64,000 nucleotides of DNA from Conchocele bisecta. Taxonomy: Eukaryota; Mollusca; Bivalvia; Lucinida; Thyasiridae. Both the position numbers and the translations under genes were made by a program. A model generated the notes under the pieces. It was not told the DNA's origin. It saw only the letters and a list, made by a program, of their open reading frames with translations, and made no database searches. Shown here piece after piece: positions 9,991 to 20,765 of this stretch; positions within the stretch are counted from its first letter, which is position 1; each line of letters begins with the position of its first letter. Location: the NCBI GenBank assembly GCA_029237695.1, contig CM055269.1, positions 35,573,175-35,637,174 on the forward strand, written 5' to 3'.

Positions 9991-11806
9991 TTACACAATA
10001 AGTTCAATTAACAATGAGACAACAGTGGAAGAACTCTCTGAGTCACCGATTTTCGTAACAAAGTTAATAACACTACTTTGGGAAAGTCTAATTCGATCAT
10101 TACCGGCGAACGAAACAATCGTCGAACTATCTCCAGAGTTTTATGACTCCAACCCCCCGTTCTTCCCCATCTACTACAATATTTATCGCGACCGCGCCCA
10201 CAGGTTTACCATTAGCATTAACCGAGCAGACCGCCATTTGGATAACTTCACCTGCAGCTGTCATAGTGTATCCCCATATTTATTACTCGCTTTGGCACCG
10301 AACGAATATTCATAGTGCCCCTCAACCAATGGGCCCCGCTTCTCAGCCCAAACTGTTATGACACGTTTTGGTGTTTTCATTGTTTTCACTATTCCGGCAA
10401 GCGCCCTGTTTGCGTTATATGCCTCAGTACGAATCTTATAAGAGGCCTCCTCAAGAGCTTTGGTCGCGGCTATACGATCATGTTTCAGTTTATCGGAAAC
10501 TTCGGTTATTTTTCCATCTAGTTCGGTAAGTGCCGCTTCTCTGCTGAGAGAGTCCTCTAAGCGCAACGCATCATAAGCCTCCGTAATGGTCGCCTGGTGG
10601 CCTTCTAAGGCTTTATCAATACCCGACCGGGTCTCTTTTTGAAATTCGGTTATTTTTCCATCTAGTTCAGCAACCGCCGCTTCTCTGATGAGAGAGTCCT
10701 CTGAGCGCAACACCTCATAAGCCTTCGCAAGGGCTGCCTTGTGGTCTTCTCGGGCTTTCTCAACACCCGACCGGGCCTCTTTTCGAAATTTGGTTATTTT
10801 CCCATCTAGTTCAGTAAGTGTCGCTTCTCTGTTCATAGAGTCCTCTAAGAGCAACACCCTATAAGCTTCCGTAATATCCGCCTGGTGGTCTTCTCGGGCT
10901 TTCTCAATACCCGTTCGGACTCCATCAAGATCAAACTCTTTTTGAAATTCGGTTATTTTTTCGTATATGTCAGTAAGTGCCGCTTCTCTGTTGAGAGAGT
11001 CCTCTGTGCGTAACGCCCCATAAGCCTCCGCAATGGCCTCTTTGTGGTCTTCTCGGACCCCCTCAACCCCCAACCTGGTCTCTTTCAGAAATTCGGCTAT
11101 TTTACCGTCTAGTTCGGTAAGTGTCGCTTCTTTACTATGAGAGTTCTCTAAGCGCAACGCATCATAAGCCTCCGCAATGGCCTCCTCAAGGTTCGACTGG
11201 TGGTCTTCTCGGACTTTATCAATACCCGACCGGGTCTCTTTTCGAAATTTGGTTATTTTTTTATCTAGTTCAGTAAGTGCCGCTTCTCTGATGAGAGAGT
11301 CTTCTGAGCGCAACACCTCATAAGCCTTCGTAAGGTCCGCCTGGTGGTGGTCTTCTCGTGCTTTCTCATACCCGCGTGGCCTCTTTTCGAAAATCGATTA
11401 TTTTCCCGTCTAATTCAGCAAGTGTAGCTTCTTTGCTGCGAGAGTCTTCTAAGCGCAACGCATCATAAACCTCCGTAATGTCAACCTGGCGGTCTTCTCG
11501 GGCTTTATCAATCCCCAACCGGGCCTCTTTTCGAAATTTGGTTATTTTTTTACCTAGTTCGTTTAGTTCCGTATGCGTTTCTTCACGACTTTGTGTATTC
11601 ACAGCCAGGGCATATCTCTAAGTTGTGATAGTAGACTTTTGTGAATCTCGTCCGTGGCCCATCGATATAGTTCTATTGATCAAGGCCTTTGTTTTTTGGG
11701 TAGTTAAAAAGTCGCCCTCTGTCGGGATGAATCCCCCTTCTGCCGGTTCCAAATTCTTTGAATTTGTCACCCAATCGGAAGAACTACCTGGTCCGTATAT
11801 ACTCAT
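9991..11806 (-). pseudogene. Polinton fibre-like protein: coiled-coil stalk with conserved C-terminal domain
   Basis: The likely start is the ATG at 11804-11806 (MSIYGPGSSSDW). The body is 8-9 repeats of about 45 residues with the pattern LRxEDSxxREAxLTELDGKI followed by KFRKExRSGxxKAREDH, predicted as a long alpha-helical coiled coil. The C-terminal 120 or so residues begin with VITVWAEKRGPL and YEYSFGA, a beta-rich domain known as the tip of many Polinton proteins. An in-frame TAG at 11618-11620 and at least three frameshifts (about 11370-11390, 10262 and 10134) disable it. The architecture of stalk plus head suggests a trimeric receptor-binding fibre; that function is inferred. The 45-residue repeat number probably varies between copies. 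Confidence 0.8.
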
Positions 11807-11904
11807 AATGTTGATAATATATATTACGAACATGCGTTTAATTCTAAATAATTTTCTTAATTTTATAATTCTTAATTAATAATTATAAATTTTCTTAAAA
11901 TTAA

Positions 11905-12632
11905 TTAATTTGAAATTTCTAGGACGACCGAAATCGGGTAATCGTTCTTCAACTCTCGCCCTTTATCATCAAGAATAGAAATCTTCAACTCGTGGATGTG
12001 TCCCGATTCCAAAACTTTCATCTCGGGGTGTGGGAAGTCTAAGGTTACAGTCTCGCCATAGAAACAGTCGCTGGCGGGCACAGTTTTCAGTAATGTGCTG
12101 GGGGATCCGTCTACCGTGTTGTACGATGTGTTCACCCGATCAAGGTGCACCCCGAGAGTCTTCGTGAAGGCGAAGTTTACTGGGGTATCACGCTGTGATA
12201 ATTCACGGGGAAGACAAAGGTCCCCTGGACCAGTCGCTCTTCATCCTCGTTGTAAGGGGGTTGATATTTAAATCCTAACATTGAGGCCAACCCCGGAGTG
12301 ATCTCTAATTTTTTATCAACGTCCAATGTCGCAATCCCCGTGGCTTTTGAGATTCCGAGAGTGACACTACTAGGTATATTCCTTGCGATTAAAGCTTGGA
12401 CATCTCTGAAACCCCAAAGGCCAGGAAGTAATGCGGCAGCTGATTCCCCAAAAGCTACGGGCATGATACCCTCTATCCGTTCTATTCCTTGGATATCCTT
12501 GTACATTTCAATGTTTTTCCACCCAACCATGAAGGTGATTGATCTAAGGCCTACCCGGTGTTTTCCGCAGCAGTTGTCAATTAATTTTTGAAGTTCACAA
12601 CTCCCTTTTTGAACATTAGTTATAGTAGAAAA
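11905..12632 (-). pseudogene. Polinton penton-like minor capsid protein candidate
   Basis: The start is the ATG at 12630-12632 (MFSTITNVQKGS), about 240 residues. The N-terminal part has the strings GKHRVGLRSITF and LGFKYQPP, and the C-terminal part has HLDRVNTSYNTVDGSPST and ELKISILDD. The length, beta-rich pattern and position in the capsid cluster fit the single jelly-roll penton protein described for Polintons. One frameshift near 12175-12180 separates the two parts. The start lies 17 bp from the divergently transcribed gene at 12650, so both probably share a promoter. The function is assigned by family pattern, not by a motif. Confidence 0.7.
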
Positions 12633-12649
12633 CATAATAATATCTTTCA

Positions 12650-14077
12650 ATGGATACCAAAGCATTTAGCTTTAACTCTAATGTAAAGTACGCGGTCGGA
12701 GGTAAATACACACAAAAAGACGTTGTTAACCGCCTTGTACACACAACCGTAACGGTTAGACCGGACAGCGGCTTTGCCACCAACTTCCCTAACATCTTTG
12801 AACAATATAGGCTGCCCAAGATTACTACGATGGAGGTGGTAAACGGGTGGAAAGCAACACCGATGCAGTTTTGGCAGAACCAAATAAATTTCACTGTATG
12901 GTGCGCAACAGCCGGGTGTGGAGTTTCACATAAAGACCATCTGACATCCAAGAATGTCATGCTCCGAAGTGTCTACAACTTTCACGTGTATTATACTATT
13001 AGGAGGATTCTTCAAAGAACTAGGTATTTCACTACCTTCAAGACGACGCCTGGGATCCCATTTCCAACGCATACGACCGTTATGGCGTTTGAAAGACTGT
13101 GTAACGAATTTAACGTTTCAAAAGACGCGGACTGGAGACAGAAAGCATTTCCTACCAGCACCGGCCTCGGGGACGTTCTCATTCACGGCCAGTCCGGGAA
13201 TTGGACGCAGACTGACTTTAGACACGATCACTCCGGTGACCACATCGTCAGTCGGAACGCCGGGAATTTTGACCCCGCGACTATGACTTTCGGGCCGGAA
13301 GTGTCTGGAGGTCGGCACTGTGGCGTGTTTCTTGTAAAATGTTACCTCCGAAACTGGCTCACGTCGATTACATACAGCAGGCTGCTGAGGTTCAGAACGC
13401 GTGGGGTACATTTATGTTAGATACGGGTCTAGGGTTCACGCAGGCCGGGGTTACTCGCGTCAACGACTCCATTCGCACGTACGTCTGGGCCATCCTCGGC
13501 GCACAGAAGCAAACTCGCAGTTCTATACTGGGCATGGGAACAGCGTTTGATGCACAAAAACAATTCTTGGCACTTGTAGAGGACGCCATCTCAGCTAGGG
13601 TGGACCTGGAGAAGGCGATCCAGAATATCAAGACGTTTTGCAGAATGCCAGCACCCCAGTAGACTATGTATTTGGAATAGGTCTTTATATGGCGCCGAGC
13701 AATATGATACTACGAGACGACCGGTTGACGGTTACAATAATCAGATCGTAATCGCCACCGCCAATCAAAAAATAGGCCACAACGGTAACGTGAAACACGG
13801 ATATCATCAAGCGCACCCCAACATGATCGGGTTCAACAGTGGAACCGATTTCATAAAACACAAAATGGATACACCTCCACCAATTCGTAAATCGAACCCA
13901 GTACCCCCAATTCGTAAATTGGATGAACCATCGAGATCCATCAACAGACCAATCGCGATTGGAGAAACACCAATCAATTACAAATTGGGTGAAATTGGAA
14001 GCACAACACACGAGGAGGAGAAATTAGGGCTCGTCATCGCCCTCGTGGCGATCGGATTATTTACGCTTTGGTTGTAG
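12650..14077 (+). pseudogene. Conserved Polinton protein with C-terminal membrane anchor
   Basis: About 475 residues from the ATG at 12650. Family strings are visible: RLCNEF near 13100, NAWGTFMLDTGLGFT near 13400, NDSIRTYVWAILGAQ near 13465, and GTAFDAQKQFL followed by VEDAIS. The C-terminus is Pro-rich (PPPIRK and PPIRKL) and ends in a hydrophobic helix (LVIALVAIGLFTLWL), so the product would be tail-anchored. At least six frameshifts occur (three within 13005-13090, then near 13340, 13630 and 13725). The family is widespread in metazoan Polintons but I cannot give it a proven role; a virion structural or membrane role is likely. It overlaps the convergent gene at 14057 by 21 bp. Confidence 0.75.
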
Positions 14078-15483
14078 GAACTCTCTGACAGAGAATAATA
14101 GGAGACCGGCGATTGCCACGATTAAAGCCCAAGTATTATTGGCGAGCCATCCGACCGTTTTTGATATAGATAGCAAGTAAGAAACGATACTTCCGATCAG
14201 TCCAGGTAGTGCGGCAGCCAACTTTCCTGCTAATTTAGCCAGGAGATTGGCGAGGGCTTTTAGTTGTTTTTTTATCCATTCGTTTACCCCACCGGATGGT
14301 GCTGGTGCTGGAGCTGGAGTTGGAGCTGGTGCTGGTGCAGAACCAGCATTGACAGCTACAAATAGAGACGATATAGATAAAATTAGGGTCGATATAATCA
14401 TGCTGAAAGCCGCGATGACGGTTATTATCGTGACGCCCTTCTCCCTGAACAGAGTGCGAATACGCGCACCGAGTGTAGTGTCCTCGTGCAGGACCCTCGA
14501 GATTGTTTCGCGGCTCCGACTTAATTGACCGGAAAGCGTCTCACGGTTAGTTGAGGCAGCCTCCAATCGAGCTTCTCTTTTGTCCCGCAACGACCGCAGG
14601 AGTTTGTTGATCCGCTCGGTAAATTCTCTATCGCCCCGTGCTTGCTTTATTTTTCTTTCTTCTAGAGCGATATGTTTGTTCAGCGCTGAGAGTTTGGAGA
14701 GGTTATTGACTAGTTCGCCCCGAGTTGTTTGCAGAACCTTATCGAGTCCCCGGAGAGGGGTTCGCGAAGAGGTAACGGTTGGGTCAAACTTCGTGCCGTT
14801 TTTATTTCGTTGACCGTGGTTTCAATCGTGTTAATAACGTCGGTGGCTACGCGAGGGATCTCGCTGAGCCTCGATCGTTTCTATAGTGGCGGCCGTCTTC
14901 TCCAGCGTTTCGTCGGTAGACTGTAGGGTTTTTACCATTTTTGTAGGCAGCGGCGCTGTGAATGTCGTCGAGCACTCCGAGAGCTCGAGCGAAGATTACT
15001 CCATATCGCTTCAATGAAGAGGGTTTGAGGAACTTGTTTGGGTTGTTCTTGTACGTCAGCAACTTCCAGGTATTACCCCATTTATTTCCCACCCAGGTCT
15101 CCTCTTTTAGTGCTGCGAAACTCCAACGTGGCCTCGATGCCGCGTTTAGACACTATACTCTCCCACCGTTTCACCAGAGTATCCGTTTCATCGATAGACG
15201 CCAGCTCATTCTTGGAGATCCCCTCAGGAATCTTGGCACCGCCCGCCCATGCCGGAGTTTTGGATTTGGCCTCCCACGTTTCGAAATGTCTACTCGCCTC
15301 GGGCCGGTGCTCTATGAAGGCCGTTTTGTCCTCATCATCGAAGTAGTCATCACCGTCCAAACCCTCTCCGCGGCTATATGGATAGGTATCATCAACATAA
15401 TCATCATCATAATCATCGAGGTAATCGTCTCGGTCGCCCGTAGTGCGATCGAATTCGTCCATGCCAATATCGAGACCAGCCAT
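14057..15483 (-). pseudogene. Polinton coiled-coil and membrane protein with Ala-Pro linker
   Basis: The start is the ATG at 15481-15483. There is a very acidic N-terminus (Asp-rich, about residues 5-45), a middle domain with FLKPSSLKRYGV and ALGVLDDIHSAA (minus strand near 15010), and then a helical region. After that come TRETISRVLHEDTTLGARIRTLFREKGV-type sequence (here spanning a membrane helix), an (AP)n linker near 14310 and further hydrophobic helices, ending in FLQPKRK. The C-terminal 180 residues are intact (14590-14057) and the upstream part has at least three frameshifts. The family is frequent in molluscan and cnidarian Polintons and its function is unknown; placement beside the capsid gene suggests a virion membrane or scaffold role. 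Confidence 0.72.
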
Positions 15484-15549
15484 CTTTAATAATTATTATT
15501 ATATTAAAGACAAAACAATACAGGTTTAATAGTTTCAATAAAATTAATT

Positions 15550-16852
15550 ATGTCTTCGAGTCAATACGGTCGCAAACTCAATCCATACCGCAGACTGCGT
15601 GAGCCCCTCGGGGCAAAAGGCGTGAGACAGAGTGTCGTTATTACGAACAACCCATCGACGATCGACCATGAACCAGCAGTCTTAGTCCGCTTCCCCAACC
15701 TCGGAGCGACGACGTCATTGTGCCGGGTGGGACTGTTCGCCTCGCTTTCACTATTTCGCTAACGTCGACGGACGCGGACCGAACCGTCGTTCAGAACCTG
15801 GGTCGCGCCATCGTCAAGAAGACCATGATAAAGATTTCTGGTAATGAGGTGATGTCGATCGACGACAGCGACGTCTACCATTGCTATCAGGACCTGTGGA
15901 AGACGTCACACGAGCGTGAAAACGCTGTCTATCAAGGTATTGACACCAGCAAAAATAAGAACGTAATCAAACTTAGAATCGGGGCTGATAACAAGGTAGA
16001 TAACAACGCTAGTGACAACGCGGGTCGCGCTTATGGCAAACGCTTCTACATCCCGCTCGACTTTGAGTTGCTGGAGAGTCACATGCCCTACTATCAGAGC
16101 GCTTTGGCTGACCGCCTCGAATACGAACTAACGTTCAACGACTACGGCCGAGTTATCATAGCCAGCGACATGTTATCGACGTATACGATCGATAATGTTT
16201 CGCTGGAGTACGACATGGTCACGATGCCCGAACTCGCGCGATTGATCAGAACCCAGTACGCCGGGCGCGTTGCCATACTTACGACCGAGTTCTTCGCCAT
16301 CGTAAGATGACGAAAGAAGGCAAAGGCGACACTTGTGGAATATTAACGTCAACGTACCCCGCCCCCCGCTCGATGAAAGGGTATACTGATGCTGTTCGAG
16401 GAGGCTCGGGTTAGCGCTCGGTGTTAGAAAACTGACAGATTCTATAACCCCAAAATCACGAAGGTAGAGGTGACGATCGAGGGAGTCCCCAATAACAAAC
16501 TCTACAGCGCGGGTCTTCGCGCGCACCAGCAGTGGGACGAAGTAAGAAAGCAGTTTGCTGCCGGCTCTAAGCGCTCTCCGGAGGTTGCAGCAGTTGCCAA
16601 AGACCTACATCTCTCGGCCGTCTCCCTCGCAGAGTTCCTGAATACCAAATACGCGTTATGGCTAGACATGCGAGCCAGCGACGATGACCAAATACACGGC
16701 AGCGGACGCCAAGTTGAGACGCTAGCGAGGGTGTGACGATCCAGATAACCAAAGAGGCGGACGGAGCCGGGCCATTGAACGTGTACTTATATATAATTAC
16801 AGACGCACAACTCAACATCGAAGATGGCCGATACGTCTCAGCACTCTACTGA
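15550..16852 (+). pseudogene. Polinton major capsid protein (double jelly-roll type)
   Basis: Starts at the ATG at 15550 and ends at the TGA at 16850-16852, about 435 codons. Family strings seen include LVRFPNLG, LSSTD-like LTSTDADRTVVQNLGRAIVKK, SGNEVMSIDDSDV, CYQDLWKT, YYQSALADRLEYELTFNDY and, near the C-terminus, YALWLDMR, GSGRQVE and DAQLNIEDG. These are hallmarks of the Polinton major capsid protein. In this family it forms trimeric capsomers of an icosahedral shell. Frameshifts near 15718, within 16255-16470 and near 16730 inactivate the copy. It is divergent from the 15483 gene with a 66-bp gap. Confidence 0.9.
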
Positions 16853-16890
16853 TTTAATAAAAAATCATCTAACGTTTTATTAATTAATAA

Positions 16891-17521
16891 TTTGAAAAAA
16901 TTAAGAAAATTAGCAATCAATACCAATTCACGATTGGAGATGCCCACTCTGCCATAATATGTGGGCAGACAGGATGTGGAAAAACGGTTTTCATCCTCGA
17001 CTTGCTCGAGGGCTCCTACCGCGATGCCTTTCGTCATATTGTGATCCTGTGTCCCACTGTGCGCACAACGATACTTATCAGCGGCGCCCGTGGATATGAC
17101 CGACCCTGAGGTATACGTTATTGACCCGGGTGATAGGCTTCACGATTGGTTGCGTGGTTTATACCAAAGATTCCAGGGTGAGCCCACCCTATATGTGATT
17201 GACGATTGCTCGGCCAAGGCGCGATGACCAAAAGAAGGACATGCTCTCCGAGCTCACATTTTCTGGCCGCCATGCGAGGCAAAGCGTATGGATCTCCACT
17301 CAAAAATACAACGCCGTCCTCAAGGATCTGCGCGAGCAAACGAAATGGGTCGCCCTCTTTCACTGCAAGGACGAGACTCATTCGATGACTGTCTTCGAGA
17401 GAATGACGTTATCCCAACGCGCGAGGAGCGCCTGCAGGTTCGACAGATGCTTTCCGAAACTAAGCACGCCAAGCTTCTACTAAAGACTGATCAACCAACT
17501 GCTTATAAAGTTATCAATTAA
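16891..17521 (+). pseudogene. Polinton FtsK/HerA-type DNA-packaging ATPase
   Basis: Walker A GQTGCGKT at 16963-16986 and Walker B LYVIDD at 17189-17206, followed by LSELTFSGRHARQSVWIS- and LREQTKWVALFHCKD-type sequence. These fit the genome-packaging ATPase of Polintons, which pumps DNA into the capsid. The product would be about 205 residues. Frameshifts near 17080, 17215-17220 and 17380 break it. The start codon is lost: the frame opens at about 16891 after a stop and has no ATG before the FTIGDAHSA string. It directly follows the capsid gene on the same strand. Confidence 0.88.
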
Positions 17522-17710
17522 TTAATAATTTTGAAAAAATTAGAAAAATTACAAAGTAATAAGCTATTGCAACGCTTAACAATGCTTAGCAATTGCTGAA
17601 CAATGCTTAGCAATTGCTGAACAGTGATCATAAGTATCGGGTGGTGCGCTTGGCAATATGTTAAAGTGATGAGACTTGTTAGAATAGTTAAATTACTAAT
17701 TTTGAAAAAA
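17522..17710. promoter_or_regulatory. AT-rich intergenic leader with repeated motif
   Basis: Begins with TTAATAATTTTGAAAAAATT, nearly the same as the sequence before the ATPase (16880-16910) and similar to the complement of the region before the fibre gene (11830-11900). It also has two copies of CAATGCTTAGCAATTGCTGAA (17582-17624). It may be a promoter or a termination region shared by the element's genes. Confidence 0.45.
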
Positions 17711-17902
17711 ATGAACTGCAACGAACTTCGCGATCAGCTAATGGAAGAAACCTCAACTCCGACTGCCAACATTCTGAAAGATAATGAAACATCAACTCCG
17801 ACAGAGCAATCGGGATCAACTCCAACTCCAACGGCAGTTGGTATTGGGTTGAGTGCAACGACTCCGAATGAAAATGAAAATGAAAATGACGCGAGCGTCT
17901 AG
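17711..17902 (+). CDS. Small Thr/Pro-rich protein
   Basis: A 63-residue open frame from the ATG at 17711 (MNCNELRDQLMEE), followed by Ser-Thr-Pro repeats (ETSTPT, GSTPTPT) and a NENENEND tail. Not recognised. It has low complexity and could be the decayed 5' end of a larger virion protein. Its place between the ATPase and the next conserved gene in the same orientation is the only support for it being real. Confidence 0.4.
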   Translation: MNCNELRDQLMEETSTPTANILKDNETSTPTEQSGSTPTPTAVGIGLSATTPNENENENDASV

Positions 17903-17964
17903 CTGCGCTGGTTGCTGGGGGACAATCGGAGCATTATCTAGGTAGGCGTCTCTCAGTTTGTCAG

Positions 17965-18745
17965 GTGGATAAGATGTCCAAATTGGGAGCAGAGATGACA
18001 AAAACTCTTGGATCGGCGGCTATTCATTTGTACGCTACCGCCGTTAGTAGACTTCTCCCTATACCAAACACCGAAGGGTTGATTCACGATCTAGAGACTG
18101 ACCCTTTTATAGGACACACTCTTAGAACGGCATGCTGCTCAATTTATCACAAGTTTGGAATGTACTTAGCTCCACTAACAACCGCGTTGACCACGGGTAA
18201 ACACTGTCAATTTGGACATATATCCCCACGAACTATAAGCCCTGAAAATGATGACACAAGACACACCCACGAGAGTGACGGAGTTGAACCAGATTGCTCC
18301 AACACAATCGAACCAGATTGATCCGCCACTGGATGACATACCGCATATAAAAATCCCAAAAGACAGGCAGCTGGGCGGGCGGCGGCTGCCACCCGAAAAA
18401 ATTAAACAAGATAAAATACTCGCCGAGCTTCGAGAGGCTAAACAGTCGTTGCAATCGGGGACGGAGACAGCAAAACATCTGAAGACAGAGTTGAGTACAC
18501 CCCCAATTCACGAATTGGAAGCACACTCAACACCCAATCGAGGTTGGGCGAATCCGATTGAACCCAAATTCGTGAATTGGAGTTGGGTTGTTGGTGGTGG
18601 TCTGGCAGTTGTTGGTGCCCTGTGCGTGTGGAAATACCCGAAAAAACAACCAGCCAGTGTTCAGAAGAAACACCAATCATCAACAATGTTGAATTTGGAT
18701 GCGCCCCATTTAAACATTGATCGCGACCCCTTTTATATGCAATAA
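17965..18745 (+). pseudogene. Small conserved Polinton protein with C-terminal TM segment
   Basis: The N-terminal part (MDKMSKLGAEMTK..., then LIHDLETDPFIGHTLRTACC, GMYLAPL and GKHCQFGH) resembles a short Polinton protein of unknown role. The frame is lost near 18245 and the downstream part (from about 18250) is polar with a helical stretch (PPEKIKQDKILAELREAKQSL). It then has a hydrophobic segment WVVGGGLAVVGALCVW and a short basic tail. A membrane-anchored virion protein is possible. Whether the two parts were one gene or two is unclear. Confidence 0.55.
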
Positions 18746-18753
18746 TTATAACA

Positions 18754-18947
18754 ATGGCTGAACAAGATGGTAAAATGTTAGTGAATGCGCTTTATCACGC
18801 CGTGGTGATATCGGGTTTCAGTATCGGGTATGCTCGACTATCAAAGATGGCCCTAGGAGGAACCGCTCCCAAATTGGACTTTACTGTGAGAGGACCCGAG
18901 ATTATCTAGTTAAAGCTGGAATTCTACCAGTTAATATATGGAAATAA
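18754..18947 (+). pseudogene. Small conserved Polinton protein (about 64 aa)
   Basis: ATG at 18754 and TAA at 18945-18947. It begins MAEQDGKMLVNALYHAVV, with a hydrophobic middle and the C-terminal string DYLVKAGILPVNI. This matches the pattern of a small Polinton protein (ALYHAxVI... and YLVKxGIIPxNI). One indel near 18893 shifts the frame just before the C-terminal string. It is followed after no gap by the next ATG (18948), typical of tightly packed polycistronic-like spacing. Confidence 0.65.
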
Positions 18948-19378
18948 ATGGCTTCAATCGCAGTAATAGTAGTGGTGCGCTTGTAAACGCATTGCGTTCG
19001 CAGTCAGCGGTAGCAATATTCTCTAAAATGAAAAGCTCGAATGTGGAATGAGGAGCGTAAGCGTCATGATTTAGCTGTAGAACAACTCAATAGTGCAAAG
19101 GAAGCGTGGTCGAAAAAACGAACCGCCCATCTGGACTGGGTCAATGAAGAGCTTCGCCGCGAAATCACGCCGCGCAAACATTTCAGAACGTTGAAGAAGC
19201 CAACCGCGAGTACGCGCTGGCATATCCGCACAAAAGTCTCGATCCAATGGATCCCGAGCCCCAACTTTCAGATTTCTATGTACCATCAGAGGCCCAAAAA
19301 GACCGCGAGATCGCGTTCATCGTCGTGGGAATGGGTGTGGTGGGTCTCGTCGGCTACTATATCCAATCGAGATTTTAA
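18948..19378 (+). pseudogene. Conserved Polinton protein, helical with C-terminal membrane segment
   Basis: ATG at 18948. After an Ala/Val-rich N-terminus it reads ERKRHDLAVEQLNSAKEAW, LDWVNEELRR and then, in a shifted frame, EPQLSDFYVPSEAQKDREIAF and the hydrophobic VVGMGVVGLVGYY. The string PEPQLSDFY followed by a membrane helix is a signature of a small Polinton protein family. At least three frameshifts. Function unknown; likely a membrane-associated virion component. Confidence 0.68.
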
Positions 19379-19431
19379 ATTAATTAATTAATTAAAACAA
19401 TTTTTTTTTATAAAAATATATATATAGAACG

Positions 19432-20744
19432 ATGTTAGTTGACGAACTTTATGACGCTATGATCGATGTAGGCTACACTGCCCAAAAACATCGTTTACCT
19501 GGTGCAAAGAGTATGATTCGTCTGGCCCGAGATTGTCTCGAGACGTGGCGCGAGAACAAAAAAGCGGCCATCCTTTTCGCAAAGCGGATGTTAGATTCCT
19601 CCATCAACAATGTTGAATTAGATTCCCCTCTCCTGTTCCAACCCAAACGCGATTGCGGCTGCAACAAAGGTTTATTATTAACGACGCAGTTACCGGACGA
19701 ACTGGCGAGGGCATGTTGGAGATTGTCCGATATATTAGAATACTTCGCATACGATGAACACGCGCAAACTTGATACCAAACTAACGCGCAAGCTGTCAAA
19801 TACATACTATAGCCCACGCGGCTACTGGAAGGGACTAGCGGCCATCAAGAACCTCGCGGCAGCGACCAAGGTTTCAGAAAACGCTGTCAAGGAATGGCTC
19901 AAGAAGCAGGCCATCTGGCAGATCTATTTACCCGCGCCTCACAATATTCCGCGCCCGAAATTCGACGTGCCGGTGCCGAACCAAGTTCACCAAGCGGATC
20001 TCCTGTTTCTCCCTCACGATCGCGTCGGTCGCAAGACGTACAAGTACGCACTGACAATCGTTGACGTCGCGAGTCGTTATAAGGGGGCTGAGCCGTTGGC
20101 CCACTAAAGAGTCTAAGGAGGTGGCTGAGGCTCTTACCCAAATATATAAGAGGAGTCCTCTCAAATGGCCGAATCTTCTCCAGGTCGATCCCGGCCGCGA
20201 GTTCATGGGCGCGATCTCTCATCTATTGTCTAAGCATAAAGTTTCTATCAGACGCGGCCGCGTCAACATCCACCGGGACCAGGGGATCGTGGAACGCTTC
20301 AATCGAACCCTGGCTGAGAGACTGTTCGGACACCAATATGCCAAAGAACTTGTAAACCCTCATTCGCGATCGACCGAGTGGGTGGCCAGACTGCCCGCCG
20401 TGGTCTCCGCACTGAACGGAGAGGTGACCAGATTGATAGGTAAGAAGCCTGTAGATGCTATCAAGTTTAAAAGGGTGACAAGCGAGCCCTCTGCCGTCTC
20501 GCGCGGGCGACCGGTTGGTTTAGAGGAGCAGCGGCTTCCATCAGATATTGACGTCCGGTACCTCTATCAACCGGGAGAGCTCGAAGGTGGCAGCCGCCGC
20601 GCGACTGATCCAGTGTGGTCTCTCAATGTATATCATCTAGATCGATCTATTACCAAACCCGATGAGCCCGTGCTCTACTATTTGGATGATGGGCCATCTC
20701 GAGGGTTTGTTCGCGAAGAACTTTTCTTTTATAGTGCCTTCTGA
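19432..20744 (+). pseudogene. Polinton retrovirus-like integrase (DDE)
   Basis: The enzyme that inserts the element into host DNA. ATG at 19432; about 437 codons. The N-terminal region is helical (MLVDELYDAMIDVGY) with CGCNKG near 19655. It is followed by YYSPRGYWKGL and WLKKQAIWQIYLPAP. The catalytic core has Asp in HQADLLFLPHD (19997-19999), Asp in QVDPGREFMG (20187-20189) and Glu in QGIVERFNRTLAERL (20292-20294), giving D-x34-E spacing. The C-terminal part (VRYLYQPGELEGG, VLYYLDDGPSRGFVREEL) is SH3/chromo-like. Only two one-base indels (near 19752 and 20095-20105) break it, making it the best-preserved large gene here. Confidence 0.93.
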
Positions 20745-20765
20745 CACCCAGCTACCACCGGATCG

